Source of the DNA: Glandiceps talaboti
Taxonomy: Eukaryota; Hemichordata; Enteropneusta; Spengelidae
Reading direction: 5' to 3'
Assembly (NCBI RefSeq): GCF_964340395.1
Contig: NC_135553.1
Location: 9,281,501-9,345,500, forward strand
DNA: 64,000 nucleotides
The notes beneath the pieces were generated by a model, which made no database searches, was not told the origin of the DNA, and saw nothing but the letters and a program-made list of their open reading frames with translations. Both the position numbers and the translations under genes were made by a program. Shown here in pieces: positions 42,953 to 56,363 of this stretch (position 1 is its first letter; the number at the start of each line of letters is the position of its first letter).

Positions 42953-44240
42953 CGGAACTAAACATTCATACACGGCCTGCTAGGAAAACAGCAAGAAAAT
43001 TTAGTCTAAATACAGAAAACGAACTTAAAGCAAGGATAAGACAGGTAAGGGAATAATAAACAATCAGTCTGATACAATAATAACGCTGGACGAAGCCGTG
43101 CAAGAATGTAATGCGCGTAAGAACGCTATCAGTACTGGTTTATTTATGCCATTTCGTCATTAACATGCCGATAATCCTTTACAATTTCCAAAGCTTGCTA
43201 TAGATCAGACAGGTTTCCTTTTATTTTGTTGTAAAACCAACCATTATCGAAATCTTTCTAAACGTTTTCGTTGTCATGTGTTGGAAAGCAGAAGTATGTA
43301 TGTAAACCACGAGAATGACTCGACATCCGTCGGTACGATGAGGTCACCGTACCCAAGCATATCCTGACCTGTATTGTTGTAACATATGTACAGGAATGTT
43401 GTGATGGAGAGGTCGTGTTTTTGAGAACGGGTGTATTATGGGTGTATTATGTGGTAATTCAACAGTGTGACATATTGTATTTTTACCTTATATTTATATT
43501 TACTACTAAACTGTTGTATAAATGACAATATAGTACACTTGGACTGGTGTCCATACGTGTACATGTACATACCCATAATATTACATCTATTCTACAGTAC
43601 AGGATATTTCATTTCCTTCCTGACAGACAGACAGACAGACAGGATTTCATTACAAACTGGTTCTCATATAACTGCAGTATTTCCTTGCTAATTGTCGCAA
43701 TGTTTTCAGACCGTCTTTATAACATACAGAATGTGAAACAGTTGTCATGAAATAGTAATTTCTCTGCTAGATTATTATACCTGTGAACGACATTTTCCCT
43801 TTTATTTTCATAACTTATTATATTAATATGTGAGAAAAATACACTCAACCAGGATATATTTGTATTTTAACATTTCTAACGATTGGATGACCTGTCATTT
43901 TTTGTGGCTCAGCTGAGCTCTGTACTGCAAAGCTGCATGTTGTACTTCTACTACAATGTATCAGTTGTGGCATCATGATCTATCCGATAGTTTGCTTATA
44001 CCAGAAGAGATAGAGCGAGTCAGTGACTCAGGGTATATCCATTTGTTATATTATTTGACAGATAAGCATAATTCTGAAGAAAGCAGTAGAGGAGAGATCA
44101 TCAGAAGATCAAGCAATACTGAAAGGTTCTCAGGACATTGTTAATGAAATTGAAAGAAGGGCAAGACTTAGAGATCATGCTAAAAGGAAGCTACAAGAGG
44201 TATCACTTTTACCTGTATAGTTTTTACACACACACACACA

Positions 44241-44287
<47 letters not shown>

Positions 44288-47200
44288 TGACACACATACA
44301 CATGCATGTGCACAAACAAACTAATGCACATGCAAACAAACAATGCACACAAACACAGACATGCAAACACACATAAATAAACAAACACAAATAAGCACAT
44401 ACACACAATGCACAAACCTCATTTATAACAAACTCAGTGGGAGATATGAAAATGTTTGTTAGAACAGAATATTCAGTATTTAGCAGATTTCATTTCCAAA
44501 GATGATATACTACAAACATGATTACTTACATTTATAGAAATGTAACAGTATGTTGTATGTTTGTCAGTGATATTCATGTTTGCTTTTTTGCAGTCTTTAC
44601 AAAAAATAGGTAGTTTAAGAAGAATGGTGTCCATATGTGTACATGTTCCATTCTGTCAACTTAGTCACAAAAATAAGACAGAATGAAATGAAAAGACATG
44701 AAATTTAATGCCAATGCACATAATCAATTTAGAAATATTAGGAGACATAATACACATAATATGAAAAATGTAAACCCATTGGATTGAATCAATTTTCATG
44801 TTATTTTACTTCTTAGGTTGAAGACCCTCCTGGGGAACTACTATCAAAAACAATGCAATTAGTTGATGCTATTAAACAAGCCAAACATTTGGTGGTTTAC
44901 ACTGGAGCAGGAATAAGTACAGTAAGTTGATTCAGTGTACTTTGTAATGATTATGTAATTATATGAGTAAATTTCAGCAAAGATGGAATTAGTTTGTGAT
45001 ACTAGATTCTAAGTCAGTTCATGTCACTCGTAGCATATTCTGTTGCTATCTGCTACTACACCATCTAGGGTAGAAATTCTCATAGAAAGTTATCAGTAAT
45101 GCTGTCATATTTGCAATGTTGTCAAATTGTTAATAAACAAATTTTGTTTGAAGAACTAAATTCAGAAGTTTTTGTATGGTTGTTGTTACCTGTAGGCAGC
45201 ATCCATACCAGACTATAGAGGTCCTAATGGTGTATGGACACTGCTGCAGAAAAGGAAATCTCTAGAGGGGTGAGTGAAGATGACAATTTTTCCTTTCACA
45301 TTCATTAGCATACTTGTCAATCCCCCAAATGATTGTATATTCAGTGGTTTGTTACTCTAACATACTTGATGTGAGAGGGCAGTGTTCAATCAAAAAACTT
45401 GTGATTGTAAGTCATATGTAAAGCATTCATTTCCATTCACCTGAGATGTAGATAAGTTTCACAAATTGTTTAATATCATAAAGTGTAAAATGAAACCCAT
45501 ATTTTATCAACTGCACATGTTCCCAATAACTTGAATAAGAGGAATGTTAATTCTAATCTGACATTGTTCTCTATCCTTCAAAATGTGTTAGGCATGCTAA
45601 AATGTCAGTCGTTTCCTTTTCCCCACTCTAGAACCAAGTCTCTGGTTGATGCTGAACCCACATTGACTCATATGGCTATAACTAAGCTTCATCATAAGGG
45701 ATATGTAAGTATATTTACTGATACTATATAGTAAATGAACAATTACTCAACCTCCCCTGTTATGTGATGAACCAGTTTCGTTATTACCAGTATTTTTATA
45801 GTTCTGCTAAAAGACTGAGTCAGTATCATTATCGTTTTTGGTCATTGTTTGTAGTTCATTATTTCATCACATGACAGTGAACTTCAATGCCAGGAGCTGA
45901 ATATTATCAATATTGTGGTCCTTTTAAAAAATCATACAAACAAAACATATCCACTCAAAGAGGTAAAGTGAAATCCTGGCACTTTGTTCGTTTGACAAAT
46001 TCAGTAGTACAACGAGTAATTGTACGAAGACTACTTGCAGTCTCCATAGACATACAAATTGAACTGGCCTGTCTGTCATTCATACTGTTCTGTTACTCAA
46101 CCATGGAATATGGAAAAACTATGAAAATTGTTGTTATGAAACATAATAGGTTCGGTTTGAACCAGGCTAAACATATTTCATTAGAGAATTTGATAATGAT
46201 AGACCCTTCATCACTTCAGTGATTCCATTCCATTCCATGGATTATGTTTCAAAATTGCATCAGGTGACATGTATGTGACTATGTTGACATTCTTCTGTAT
46301 GTAAGTTAAGAAGTACACTTCCATTTCCCCCCTCCTATTTCTCTATTTCTATCCTTAAAGGTGAGGCATGTTGTTTCTCAAAATTGTGACGGACTCCACA
46401 TGAGAAGTGGACTCCCAAGGCAGGCTCTGTCAGAAGTTCATGGCAATATGTATATAGAAGTAAGTAACAAATCTGCCTTCCTGGTCTCTAACTGACAATT
46501 TTAAAGCTCTGAACCCTCTCATGAAAAAATTGTAGTGAGATCCTTTGATAGCAGTAACACATGTAAATACATTATGTGAAATGAGAATTAGATATTATGC
46601 CCAAATATTTTTCTTCATTCAGTTAAGGAAAATACAAGTGGGGGCCTTTTCACAAGTTTATAGATGAGCAGTGACAACCCAGTCCCTTGGCTCATGAGTA
46701 TTGAGAAAAATATTGGGGAAGAATTAATTACACCTCAAATATAATTTATGAAAACTCGCAATTCAAGCACTGCAGAATCAGTGGCATATACACAAGTTGT
46801 GATGCACAACAACCAGTGTATATAAATAATATTTTCTCTTCTAAGATAATAACTTGTGTACCATATAATATAATGATATGTTTGAAAAATGTGTGTGTTT
46901 TAGTTGAATTCATGTAAAAGTAACGTTTTGAGAAATTTTCCCGGACAGGTTTGTACAGAATGTGACCCAGAAAGAGAATATGTCCGTCTGTTTGATGTAA
47001 CTGAGAAGACCTCATTTAGGAGACACATGACTGATAGATGCTGTAAGGAATGTGGCTCACCACTCAGAGATACCATTGTACATTTTGGTGAGAAGGGAAA
47101 TTTGGATCAACCTCTAAACTGGCAAGCAGCTGCTGATTCAGCCGATAAAGCTGATGTTATTTTATGTCTCGGATCCAGTCTGAAGGTAAATATTTTATTC

Positions 47201-49619
47201 AATCAACTTTATTGTAATGTGCAAAACTGCGAGTTGATTAAATATGAAATTTTTCATTGATGTCCAAGAAAGCTATGTATCTTCCAAATCTTAGATCAGT
47301 AACATAGATTTTTAGTAAATAGTTGAATGCTAATGTCTTTTTTGGTGAAAATGATAATGAGCAAGAATGCAAGTGAAAAACCTTGATCCTGTTTCTCCCA
47401 ACTCATACTTACTTTTGTAAAAACAAATACCCCTTGGGAGAAGGAGGACTAATGTTATTGTTGTTAAGAATGATAGCAAGGTGACACAAATAGTGGAGAC
47501 TTGACAGTTTTGGCAAATTTAGATGGAAAAGAGTATCTGAATCAGATTTCTGTATTTGAATCTGAAAAGAGTATCTGAATCAGATTTCTGTATTTGAATC
47601 TGAAAAGAGTATCTGAATCAGATTTCTGTATTTGAACCTGAAAAGAGTATCTGAATCTGAAGAGTATCTGAATCAGATTTCTGTATTTGAATCTGAAAAG
47701 AGTATCTGAATCAGATTTCTGTATTTGAATCTGAAAAGAGTATCTGAATCAGATTTCTGTATTTGAATCTGAAAAGAGTATCTGAATCTGAAGAGTATCT
47801 GAATCAGATTTCTGTATTTGAATCTGAATCAGGTTCTGTATTTGGATCTGAAAAGAGTATCTGAATCAGATTTCTGTATTTGAATCTGAATCAGGTTCTG
47901 TATTTGGATCTGAAAAGAGTATCTGAATCAGATTTCTGTATTTGAATCTGAATCAGGTTTCTGTATTTGAATCTGAAAAAGAGTATCTGAATCGGGTTTC
48001 TGTATCGGAATCTGAAAAGAGTATCTGAATCAGAGTTCTGTATCTGAATCTGAAACCAGGTTTCACAGGAACTTCCACAATTAGTGTCATCTTGCTACTT
48101 TTGGCCAACTAGCTGATTTTCAACAAATGTATATATGAGTGAGCAATGGTTAATATGCAAATTGAAAATTGAATACCTTTCCTTCTTGTGACTCACAGAT
48201 TCTGAGGAGATATCCATGTCTATGGGGTATGAATAAAGTGCAACGTAAACGTCCAAAACTGTACATTATTAATCTCCAGGTAAGTTTTACAAAGTGTGCA
48301 ATGTTGGAATACTTGCTTCTTTGTTTATTTATTTATTTATTTTTAATGTTGTTTATCAAGGTTATCATTAATTATACCAATTGGGAACATTCACACTCTG
48401 CGTACCTGTGTGATAGCCAAATTTTGTTGTTGGGCGTCAAAATGAGAAAAACAGGGATTTCTTGTGAGTCACCATATAATAAGAGACAGTGGAACACCAA
48501 ATTTTGGTACGTCACTAGAAGTTGTGTGCATCAGTGGGGTGTGTCAAATTGGGGCACATGATTGCTGTGTACTTTGCATCACATAGTAACTTTTATTGTC
48601 AACTTACTTTGTAATGTATCAGTCACTAATTTACTGTTCCTGTAACTGCCCAGTAATATAATCTGATTTGGCCCTGTAGTAATAGTGCCTTACTCTTTCT
48701 GTATTGATAATGAAAATCATGACATAAATATCATGTTTTCCGTATATATCTTACCAGTACTTTTGAGGTTAAACCTAGAAAAATGCTATTATGAAGCAGT
48801 TCTAGTTTACCAATGTTTGCCGCTGTTACTGATTTCTTGTCCAATTTATTCCAGTGGACACCCAAGGATGATGTAGCTGCAGTGAAGATTAATGGAAAAT
48901 GTGATGATGTGATGAGGATTGTCATGGAAACACTAAGCTTAGATGTTTCACAGTATCATAAGTAAGTGTTTACAAAAAATCCTGCTCGTTATTTCAGTAT
49001 GAATGATGTAAAGATACGTTACTTTGTGAACTAGTCCTGTGTAGACTGAATGCTGTTATATTATGTAATTTTCAGTATATTTCTAGAGGGTAGCTGTGTA
49101 AACCAGCTTGTATTCGGCATATAAGTAAACCTAAAGGTTGCATGTAAACCACTCATTGCTGATAGAAATAAAAACAATGGCTTCATTTGGTCAATCAAAT
49201 AATCAGCATAGTTTTGCTAGCAGAAATAAATTCCAAGACTAAGCTGAGCAGACATATTCAATTGCAGAGACAGTGGTCCAATCTTTCAACTGACTACACC
49301 TGTATCAAAAGATTAATTTATACTGCAAGTACTAAACATTTACAACTATTTGATGTGAAATATTTTGTTTGTTTGCAGAGACAGTGATCCAATCTTTCAG
49401 CTAACTACACCTGTATCAAAAGATGAACTTTGTACCATAAATACTAAACATTTACAACTATTTGATGTAAAGTGTTGCGATGAAGATGTAAAACCAGTAC
49501 TCAATGAGAATGGAGAAGTTATAGAAAGGAAAGAAACAAATTTCAGGACAATACCAGGATGGTTTGGTAAAGGTTGTGCTAAAAGGACTGCTAAGGGGAA
49601 ACGACTGAAAACAACATGA
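42946..49619 (+). CDS. SIRT7: NAD-dependent protein deacylase sirtuin-7 (ten exons, complete)
   Basis: Removes acetyl and related acyl groups from lysines using NAD+; known SIRT7 acts in the nucleolus and on chromatin (histone H3 K18). Exons: 42946-43044, 44062-44199, 44817-44921, 45196-45269, 45632-45704, 46361-46459, 46949-47185, 48199-48279, 48855-48961, 49379-49619; joined length 417 residues, near the vertebrate 400. Motifs in order: basic N-terminal helix region, YTGAGIST and [10 protein letters not shown] (NAD site), SQNCDGLH, catalytic His in [10 protein letters not shown], zinc cysteines CTEC and [30 protein letters not shown], and a lysine-rich C-terminus (KRTAKGKR) suited to nucleolar targeting. 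The order and wording of these blocks match SIRT7 rather than SIRT6 or SIRT1. All splice phases agree. Introns 7 and 9 carry a minisatellite and a decayed copy of the last exon. Confidence 0.95.
44226..44410. repeat. (CA)n microsatellite and CA-rich tail in SIRT7 intron 2
   Basis: Pure CA for about 60 bp, then degenerate CACA/CAAACA sequence to about 44410. The open frames on the minus strand here are repeat artefacts. Confidence 0.9.
47524..48055 (+). repeat. 38-bp minisatellite in SIRT7 intron 7
   Basis: About 13 units of a 38-bp sequence containing AAAAGAGTATCTGAATC and TTTCTGTATTTGAATC. Some units are shortened (GAATCTGAAGAGTATC) or extended by an extra GAATCAGG block. Variants sit in adjacent pairs, as expected from unequal exchange. 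Confidence 0.9.
49247..49356 (+). pseudogene. decayed duplicate of the SIRT7 last-exon 5' part
   Basis: A TTGCAG acceptor-like sequence followed by AGACAGTGGTCCAATC repeats, with scattered changes, the start of exon 10 (49379 on), continuing through ACATTTACAACTATTTGATGT. A TAA replaces the coding run after ATCAAAAGAT, and there is no downstream donor. If used as the acceptor it would truncate the protein, so it is a local tandem duplication that has decayed in intron 9. Confidence 0.75.
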
Positions 49620-51650
49620 CAGTTAGTGAAGCACAGTGTTTTTTGCAGAGGTTTGGAAACCCCAGTAACAGAAAGGGGGAACTCTTGTTAAAACTGGCAT
49701 AGTTTCTCATGCATTATAACATAATGCTATTTGGGAACCCGGGTAAAATTGACTGGGGAACTCGGGTAGATTTCACCTTTTACCACCCTTAGCAAGAAAC
49801 ACTTCATCTGCAATACTTCAAGCACTCCTTCTCAATCAGATGGACAAAAAGTATCCATCAAAAATATGTCACATGTTTTTACTCACCCTCCAAATTACTT
49901 GGGGGAAAATCTTTCTCAGAGGCTGTTTTGTTATATTTTGAACAAAGGGCACACTATTTTCTTCTGTGTTGTTATTCTGTTATGTAATTTGTGTATGTAT
50001 GAAAATAATCATGTTGTAAATACAGCTCTAAAGAATTGGGGGAATTGTTATTTGAAAAAAATAGGGACAGAATAATTAATTTATCACTTTTTTCTATTTT
50101 CCATTTACAAAGTTTATTGTGTTGAATTTCAGAGTTATGGTTTTTCATAAGCTGTAATGTTTTATCACAGGTGGAGAAGACTTGTCTGTAGAAGGTAGGG
50201 TAGTAGGATAAAATGCAGCAAAGATAGAGACCCAGTAGTTTAAATGCGATGTCAATCACGTTACTGTATATCTAAAGGCATACAGATATAGCAGTAATTG
50301 TAATAGTGGATTGTTTTCAATGAGAAAATTTAAATACCTCACTGTTTATGACTTATAAGTAAGACAGTATATGTCTATCATATTCTTTTCTGTCATCTCT
50401 GTGAACTCATCCAAAAACTCTTCATGTTTAAGCTTGTAGGTGACAGGGAAAACTTTCACAAAATTTGCTATTTAGATCTTTGATACAAGAATTTAATTAT
50501 TATATTAGGTAATGCATAATTCAGGTATGTAGAGGGTTTCTACTGAAAAATTGAGTATTTCATGCATGTGTCATTGTTTAACACCGTGATGATACAATTC
50601 TGTATGGCTAGGAATGCTTATATCAGTTGCTACACTAGTATAATGTGTTTTCAAGCTTTGTAAGTTTAGTGTACACGAGATAGTGTGACATATACCAGTG
50701 ATTGGTTGCATTGGTGTGCATGAATGTTGTTGGTTTTGGCACTGCGGTGCAAAACTGAGAACATTATCGCAAATCTATATCCAGTGAGTATATGATAATT
50801 CCATGTACACAAAATTGCATGAAAGCACTAACTTGTATTTTTTACATAATTTGTAGTTTCGGAGAAACGTACTTGTATGTAAGGCCAAAAAAAGAAAAGA
50901 ATTGATTCTGGTCAGTGCGCCCATCACTTAAATACTCCCACATCGATCTTTTTTTGTGTGTATTTGTCCAGCTGCAGCCCATGCAGTCTGTAGATCCATG
51001 GGGAAACACAAAAATAAACTTCCCTACTTCAGTGAAGACAACTGTAGAGCCAATCATGAACAAACAAATGACATCTGCCCCACATTATACACACTTTCTC
51101 TAAAGTAGTAAATGAAAAGAACAGTAACTACCATAAATAGTAGACTGAGTGACAGGTTTGTTGAGAATTTAAAAAAAAAAATTGTGTCGTCGCACCATTT
51201 TAGACAAACTGTCCTGACCAGAAACAATTTTTTTTTGCCTAATAATAACAGAAACCATTGAAGTGTGGTGTCTGTGTGGGTACTCTGGGTAATATTTGTA
51301 ATCATGCTTGAAGTGTTTTCTGCTGTGCTTTCACTGACATGGTCACAGAACACAAGTGGTAGTACAAATATCCTGAGTAAGCCACGCTGGCATGCACACC
51401 TCGTGGGGGCGCTGTATTATACTTGTCATCCCGTGGATGAACATGTGACTCCTAGGTTTACAAGTAACTATAGAACCTCTCCCTTGAGCAAACCCACTAC
51501 AAAAATAGAATAAAAGTAATGCTTTGTACATGTATTTTCCTGAATGTGAATTTTAAAAGAGCGTTATTTCCTTCACAATTAGATAAATTTTATATGATAA
51601 AAAAGAGTACATTGTTTGGTAGATATATTTCATATATTACCAACTGTTAT
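49620..51650. other. SIRT7 3' flank, probable 3' UTR, no other gene
   Basis: AT-rich sequence after the SIRT7 stop codon. The 3' UTR should begin here, but no AATAAA with a convincing downstream context stands out close to the stop. Nothing else recognised. Confidence 0.4.
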
Positions 51651-51658
51651 ACATACAA

Positions 51659-51765
51659 TAGACTGTAAGATATGTCGTGTCGTTCTGCCCTCACCGGCCT
51701 CCTCTCACCCGATACAGGTTGACTGATGTGTGAGGGCGCCCCGTCATGGCATACCTGACAGTCTA
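51659..51765. mobile_element. about 100-bp hairpin element, copy 3
   Basis: TAGACTGTAAGATATGTCG at the left and the near complement (GGCATACCTGACAGTCTA) at the right, with GCCCTCACCGGCCTCC and TGTGTGAGGGCGCC inside. Independent of the tandem duplication, which shows the family is dispersed. Confidence 0.65.
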
Positions 51766-53453
51766 CATACTTGTATGAGTGAATTTCAGGGTTCTTTCTT
51801 CAGGAATAATTAGTAATTAAAGAATCAGGGCTTTCTTTTTCCTCAGGTTGTTGATACAGAAAGGTTTATAATGGGTAAACTTCACTTCCAGTACTAGTAC
51901 TGATTTTGTCTATATCTCTTTGTTGGTTTGTTATCTTGTACATTTGTATATAACTTGAACTTCATGGTTTTGCGTTTCTGAAAGATTTGTTCTTGTGTAC
52001 ACTTCTTTAATCATTTGTTAGAGTGTAGCTAATACAGCGAGTAACACTGAAGTAAAGCACTTTTCTCTACGTGCTACACTCATTTGTAGCATTGATATCA
52101 AGTGTTTCAATTGGTTTATTTGCAAGCCTAGCATGTGGCCTTTCTAATGTGGTCAGTTAGCAAATGAAACAGTATTCTGTTACACTTGATATGGATGCTA
52201 TAAACGATTGTGGTATATACAGAAAACACTTTACTTTGGTGTTCTGGGTTTAGTTGTAGTTAACTAGTGGGCCAGTCTGTGGTTCATTTGAATAGCCTCA
52301 TATAGAATAAATTCTTACATATATATCAGTGATATCTAAAGTTTGCATCAGTGCACTTGCATACTAGTGGTATTTGCAGTGCAGTGTAATACCAAAAACA
52401 TTATTTCATTACTGCATTCAAATGATATGTAAATAAGGGCACGCTTGTTCACTGTACACACAGACAGGTGATCACACTTTACCATTTCTACAGAAATTTG
52501 CTGTTTTGTATAAACATATGCAATATAACAGAACCCTGTGCTATGTGAGTTCCAGGTTGTATATGCAGGTATTTTGTTCTCATGCTTGCAGTGTTTTCTG
52601 TTGTACTTTCACTCACTGTGCTCTTGAAAGTATGGCTATGGAGAACACTGCAAACATTCATGCAGGTACCCAGAGTATGCCACACTTGCACACGCATAGT
52701 ATGAGCTTCTGTCATAGTATGCTATGATTTCAATACACACAGTTTGATTCAAGTGTCAGCAACTATGCTGCCAGATCTTTTGACCTTGACACTGACCTTC
52801 AAGGTCAAACATCAAAATCAAGCTAATACTTGTATATCATAGACACTTAACAATGTCAAAGTACAGCAGATTTCTTTCTGATTTTGTACACAACATCATC
52901 AAAATACAGGAAATGTGTTCCACCCTCGATAAAGCATCCTTCAGTCACTTATTGTATCGGAAGAAAGCCGAGCGAATGCCTAGCAGCAAGACTATACTCT
53001 TTGTTGATGGTACAGTTTAAGACTGTGTATTATAAACAGTAAAAATGGGTCATTCCGTAGTTTACCAACAAATTGTAAATTTATTGAATACAGATGGGGT
53101 TTTTATCATTCAACAGTCTTGTATGTTGTAGTAAGTACACCCACATTATAGAAGTCGAAATAGAAACAAGAATTATGGGAATATAGTGTCCCATTCCATA
53201 TGGGTATTGTGGGCTTTAAATGTTGTGTTGCAAAGAACATTAAAACTGCAAGATGTATCTTTGCCTATGTTGAAAACGACACATATCACAAACACAATTC
53301 ATAGTCTTGTCTTGCTGTGTGATTCGTTTCCAAAGTGTTCTGAGTATCAAGGTGATAGGTTTTTTAAAACTATTCCGAATTTATAATTGTACTTTTTAAT
53401 TTTTTTTTTGATCATTTTTTTTTGTAATATCACAATTGGCTATTTATGTATAT

Positions 53454-53482
53454 AAGGCTTTCACACACAGAGTGAAAGCCTT
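53454..53482. other. short perfect hairpin
   Basis: AAGGCTTTCAC, a 7-base loop, then GTGAAAGCCTT. It is not a histone stem-loop. Could be the core of a tiny MITE or an RNA structure. Confidence 0.4.
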
Positions 53483-53805
53483 ACAGCCTTTGTAGATTTA
53501 TACATCTAAGAGTTTATCTTTTTCTTTTTTTCCTTTGTAGAATGATGGGCGAGTGGCCCTGTTCTTGTTGAATGAACTTCATATGTGACGCATATGTACC
53601 ATTATAGCATTTACTTTATTCAGATGTATAGATGTTAAACGTTACTGATTTCAATTATCATTTCTAGCAATGTTCTAGGATTTACTTGTATTTTTGTGTC
53701 TTTCATTGAAAAAAAAAAGTGCAATTGAATAAAAAAAATAAAGTTGGTGCTCTTCCCATTAAAGATTTTGGTGTCCTTAATGAAAATAAAACAATCATAC
53801 ATATA

Positions 53806-53836
53806 TACAAACAAACAAACAAACAAACAAACAAAA
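53806..53836. repeat. (AAAC)n microsatellite
   Basis: Seven ACAA units in a row, followed by AAC. Confidence 0.85.
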
Positions 53837-55374
53837 CATGCATTCAAAAATAATACAACCCATAACACCCAGCGTTTCTACTGTTTCTCACAATCTTTTA
53901 CTTCATTCATATTAACTGTAAAACTATACTAACTGTTATAATTGCTTTAATTATCAACATCAGATTCTCTGAATTTGCTAGTTCACCATGGTTCATCGGT
54001 TTCCCGATGAGGGCGCACTGTAGAATGGGATTGGACTTGGATACAAATGTACTGACAATTTGCGAAGAAAGCGAGATTCTGAGAGACTGAAAAGGTCACA
54101 TGCCAGTCTTATCATTAAAGCATTTAGTGTTATTTTACACTTTATATGAACGGTATAATTATATCCCCTTACAAAACCACAAATTGCATTTCTCAAATGT
54201 GTGTTTAGGCTACAACCATCAGTATTCACGTACAGGCAGTCAATTGAAAGAAAACAAACTACACGTTACTTCATATTTTTACTATGCCCATCTATACCAG
54301 TAACCAAACAGAAACAGCCAGCTCTCTGTTCATAGAAAATGCAGTCATTGAAACGTTGGTCAATATTTTTGATATCAACGTCTCATAGGGAGATATTACA
54401 TGATGGCGGTCTGAGCTCAGCTAATGCTAATGGAGAGATTCTCAAATTTGGCACGTCTTAGCACAGACCCTCCACCCACGCCGTGAGTCTGAGAAGAGAT
54501 TTGGTTAATGTAAGTATCTTAGGTGAACCATATACCTTTATCTCTCCTAAAGGCCTTCTTTAGTGAAAGGAAAAGAGAAAGAAATAAGAAAGGTGATGTA
54601 AACTTGAGTGATGTAAACTTGGGGAGCGGCCTTCTCAATATTGTTCTGACTATGGAGCTTTCCCCTTCTCCATGTTCTGACCATAGAGGTATACTTTCAT
54701 GTTCTGACATTTTGATTTTTTGATTTATTTTCTGCCCGCAATACATGTAATACATTGTTATTCCCGTAAGTGGTATTGGTAGGACAAAGCGTTAGGATTT
54801 CTTCCCAAATTGGTGGTCTGAGTTCCAAACGTGTTGTATTTCACACCTCAATGACGTACATAGCATTTTGTGACGTAGGACAAGTTCAGGGCATTGTTTT
54901 CGTATAGAGTACCTTCCATTGTCTATTTCATAATCTAACAACAATTTCTTTTACAACGCTTGTGAAAATCCCATTGTCCACAGGAACACGTGCACAGTGC
55001 TCCACCCTATCGGGTACCTTGACGTAAAGAAGCAAAGGTGTCCGGATCAGATAAAACGCAGGAATAACTAAAGTCGGCGCAAAAATAGAACACTTTCACG
55101 GTGTTCTATTGTTATGGTATTCAATGTATTGTCTGACATCACGTAAGCTTTCCTTGTATTTATTTTGACGGCACCAATGACGTATGAGTCATACAACCAT
55201 AAACTCAATCCACTGACACAATTTCATAAATTTGAGACACAAACACACCATAATCGTAAAATGCACCAAAACCTCCCCCAAAAAAACTGACTCTAATTCT
55301 GTGATAAAAATACAAAACGAAAACTGGACGTTCTTAAGATTTGAAAAGCTCTTTTTAGCTTTCACTATGGATGT

Positions 55375-55411
55375 CCATAGACCCTCCACCAAGTTGGTGG
55401 AGGGTCTATGG
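55375..55411. other. perfect 37-bp palindrome
   Basis: CCATAGACCCTCCACCAA, one central base, then its exact complement. The related word ACAGACCCTCCACCC occurs at about 54464-54478 without the second arm. Confidence 0.6.
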
Positions 55412-56011
55412 GATGTCTTTCTAATACTTGCTAATAAATGCATGCTTTCACACTGTTACCAGTATTAAACGGAACAAGTCAGCAAATGTAACAACGGCAG
55501 TGATATAGACTTTAAAATAGAGCAACATATAAATTTGTTTTCCGAAGTTTCTTTAAATTATCCCAATTTTAGCAATGTTTCGATTCTACACTGGGGACTT
55601 TCCTCAGATGCTGTTTATGAAAACAGATCTGTGAAAGGTGAAGGTAAATGATGTACACGTCACCAGGCAATATAGGTAATATCAAATTTGATAGGCACGT
55701 AATTTTTTTAGAATTTCGAAAATAAAATAAAAATAAAAACAGAGTTTACTTAGTCGCTAGCGTATGAACCTAGTACCTACAAAGTAACTAGGCCCTAAAA
55801 TGTAAAAAACAGAAATCGACGCCAGAAAATAGTGATTTACCTAGTCGTAAGCCAACCAGAAAGAAACGAACTTTATAGAACGAGAACTTCGTGATTGTAA
55901 GTTACAGAGTATCACAAATGATAGAGGGATTTTTAACAATAAAACGACATATAATGTTACGTTAAAAAATGTATTGCCGAGACATTCATGGTTTAGAGGA
56001 CGTGCGATCTA

Positions 56012-56363
56012 GGTGCGTGACTAACGACGTCCAAGTGAAATCCTAATCTATCCAGAGATGATGTGATTCATTTTTTGACGTAATTTTGAACCATGAATAC
56101 GTGTTTGAAATTACATGTTACATTACAGTGTTTAGGGTGTTGATATCGAAATTTGAACATTCCTTTTTTTTTAACGCGATGAGTTTCAAAAAACGAATGT
56201 TCAAAAATCAATATCAACACCCAAAAAACAACTTCGAAATTACATGTATTTCTAAATGTCGATTGCTTAAAAACGTATTCATGGTTTGAAATTACGTCAA
56301 AAAACGAATCATGTCATCTCTGGATAGATTAGGATTTCACTTGGACGTCGTTAGTCACGCACC
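56012..56363. mobile_element. 352-bp palindromic MITE
   Basis: Left arm GGTGCGTGACTAACGACGTC…; the right end is its complement. The arms stay nearly identical through GTCCAAGTGAAATCC, TAATCTATCCAGAGATGA and TTTTTTGACGTAATTT, then diverge towards the centre while still pairing in part (GGGTGTTGATAT / ATATCAACACCC). No coding capacity. Flanks share TCTA, but the exact target duplication is unclear. Lies about 0.4 kb upstream of the chitinase promoter. Confidence 0.8.

Larger units (their letters stand above)
51770..56000. other. gene-free interval between SIRT7 and the chitinase gene
   Basis: No supportable gene. It holds a cluster of AGGTCA/TGACCT half-sites near 52783-52806, an 11-bp-stem hairpin (53454-53482), an AAAC repeat (53806-53836) and a perfect 37-bp palindrome (55375-55411). 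Confidence 0.45.

Noticed and set aside
45887-46222. 111-residue open frame in SIRT7 intron 5
   Set aside because: No recognisable motif and it lies inside an intron of a well-supported gene; consistent with chance.
51265-52690. Two similar roughly 120-bp stretches (around 51265-51400 and 52545-52690) suggesting a diverged direct repeat
   Set aside because: Similarity by eye is patchy and could not be delimited, so not listed as a feature.
54523-54755. Overlapping frames on both strands
   Set aside because: Contain a short internal duplication (GATGTAAACTTG) and no family signal.
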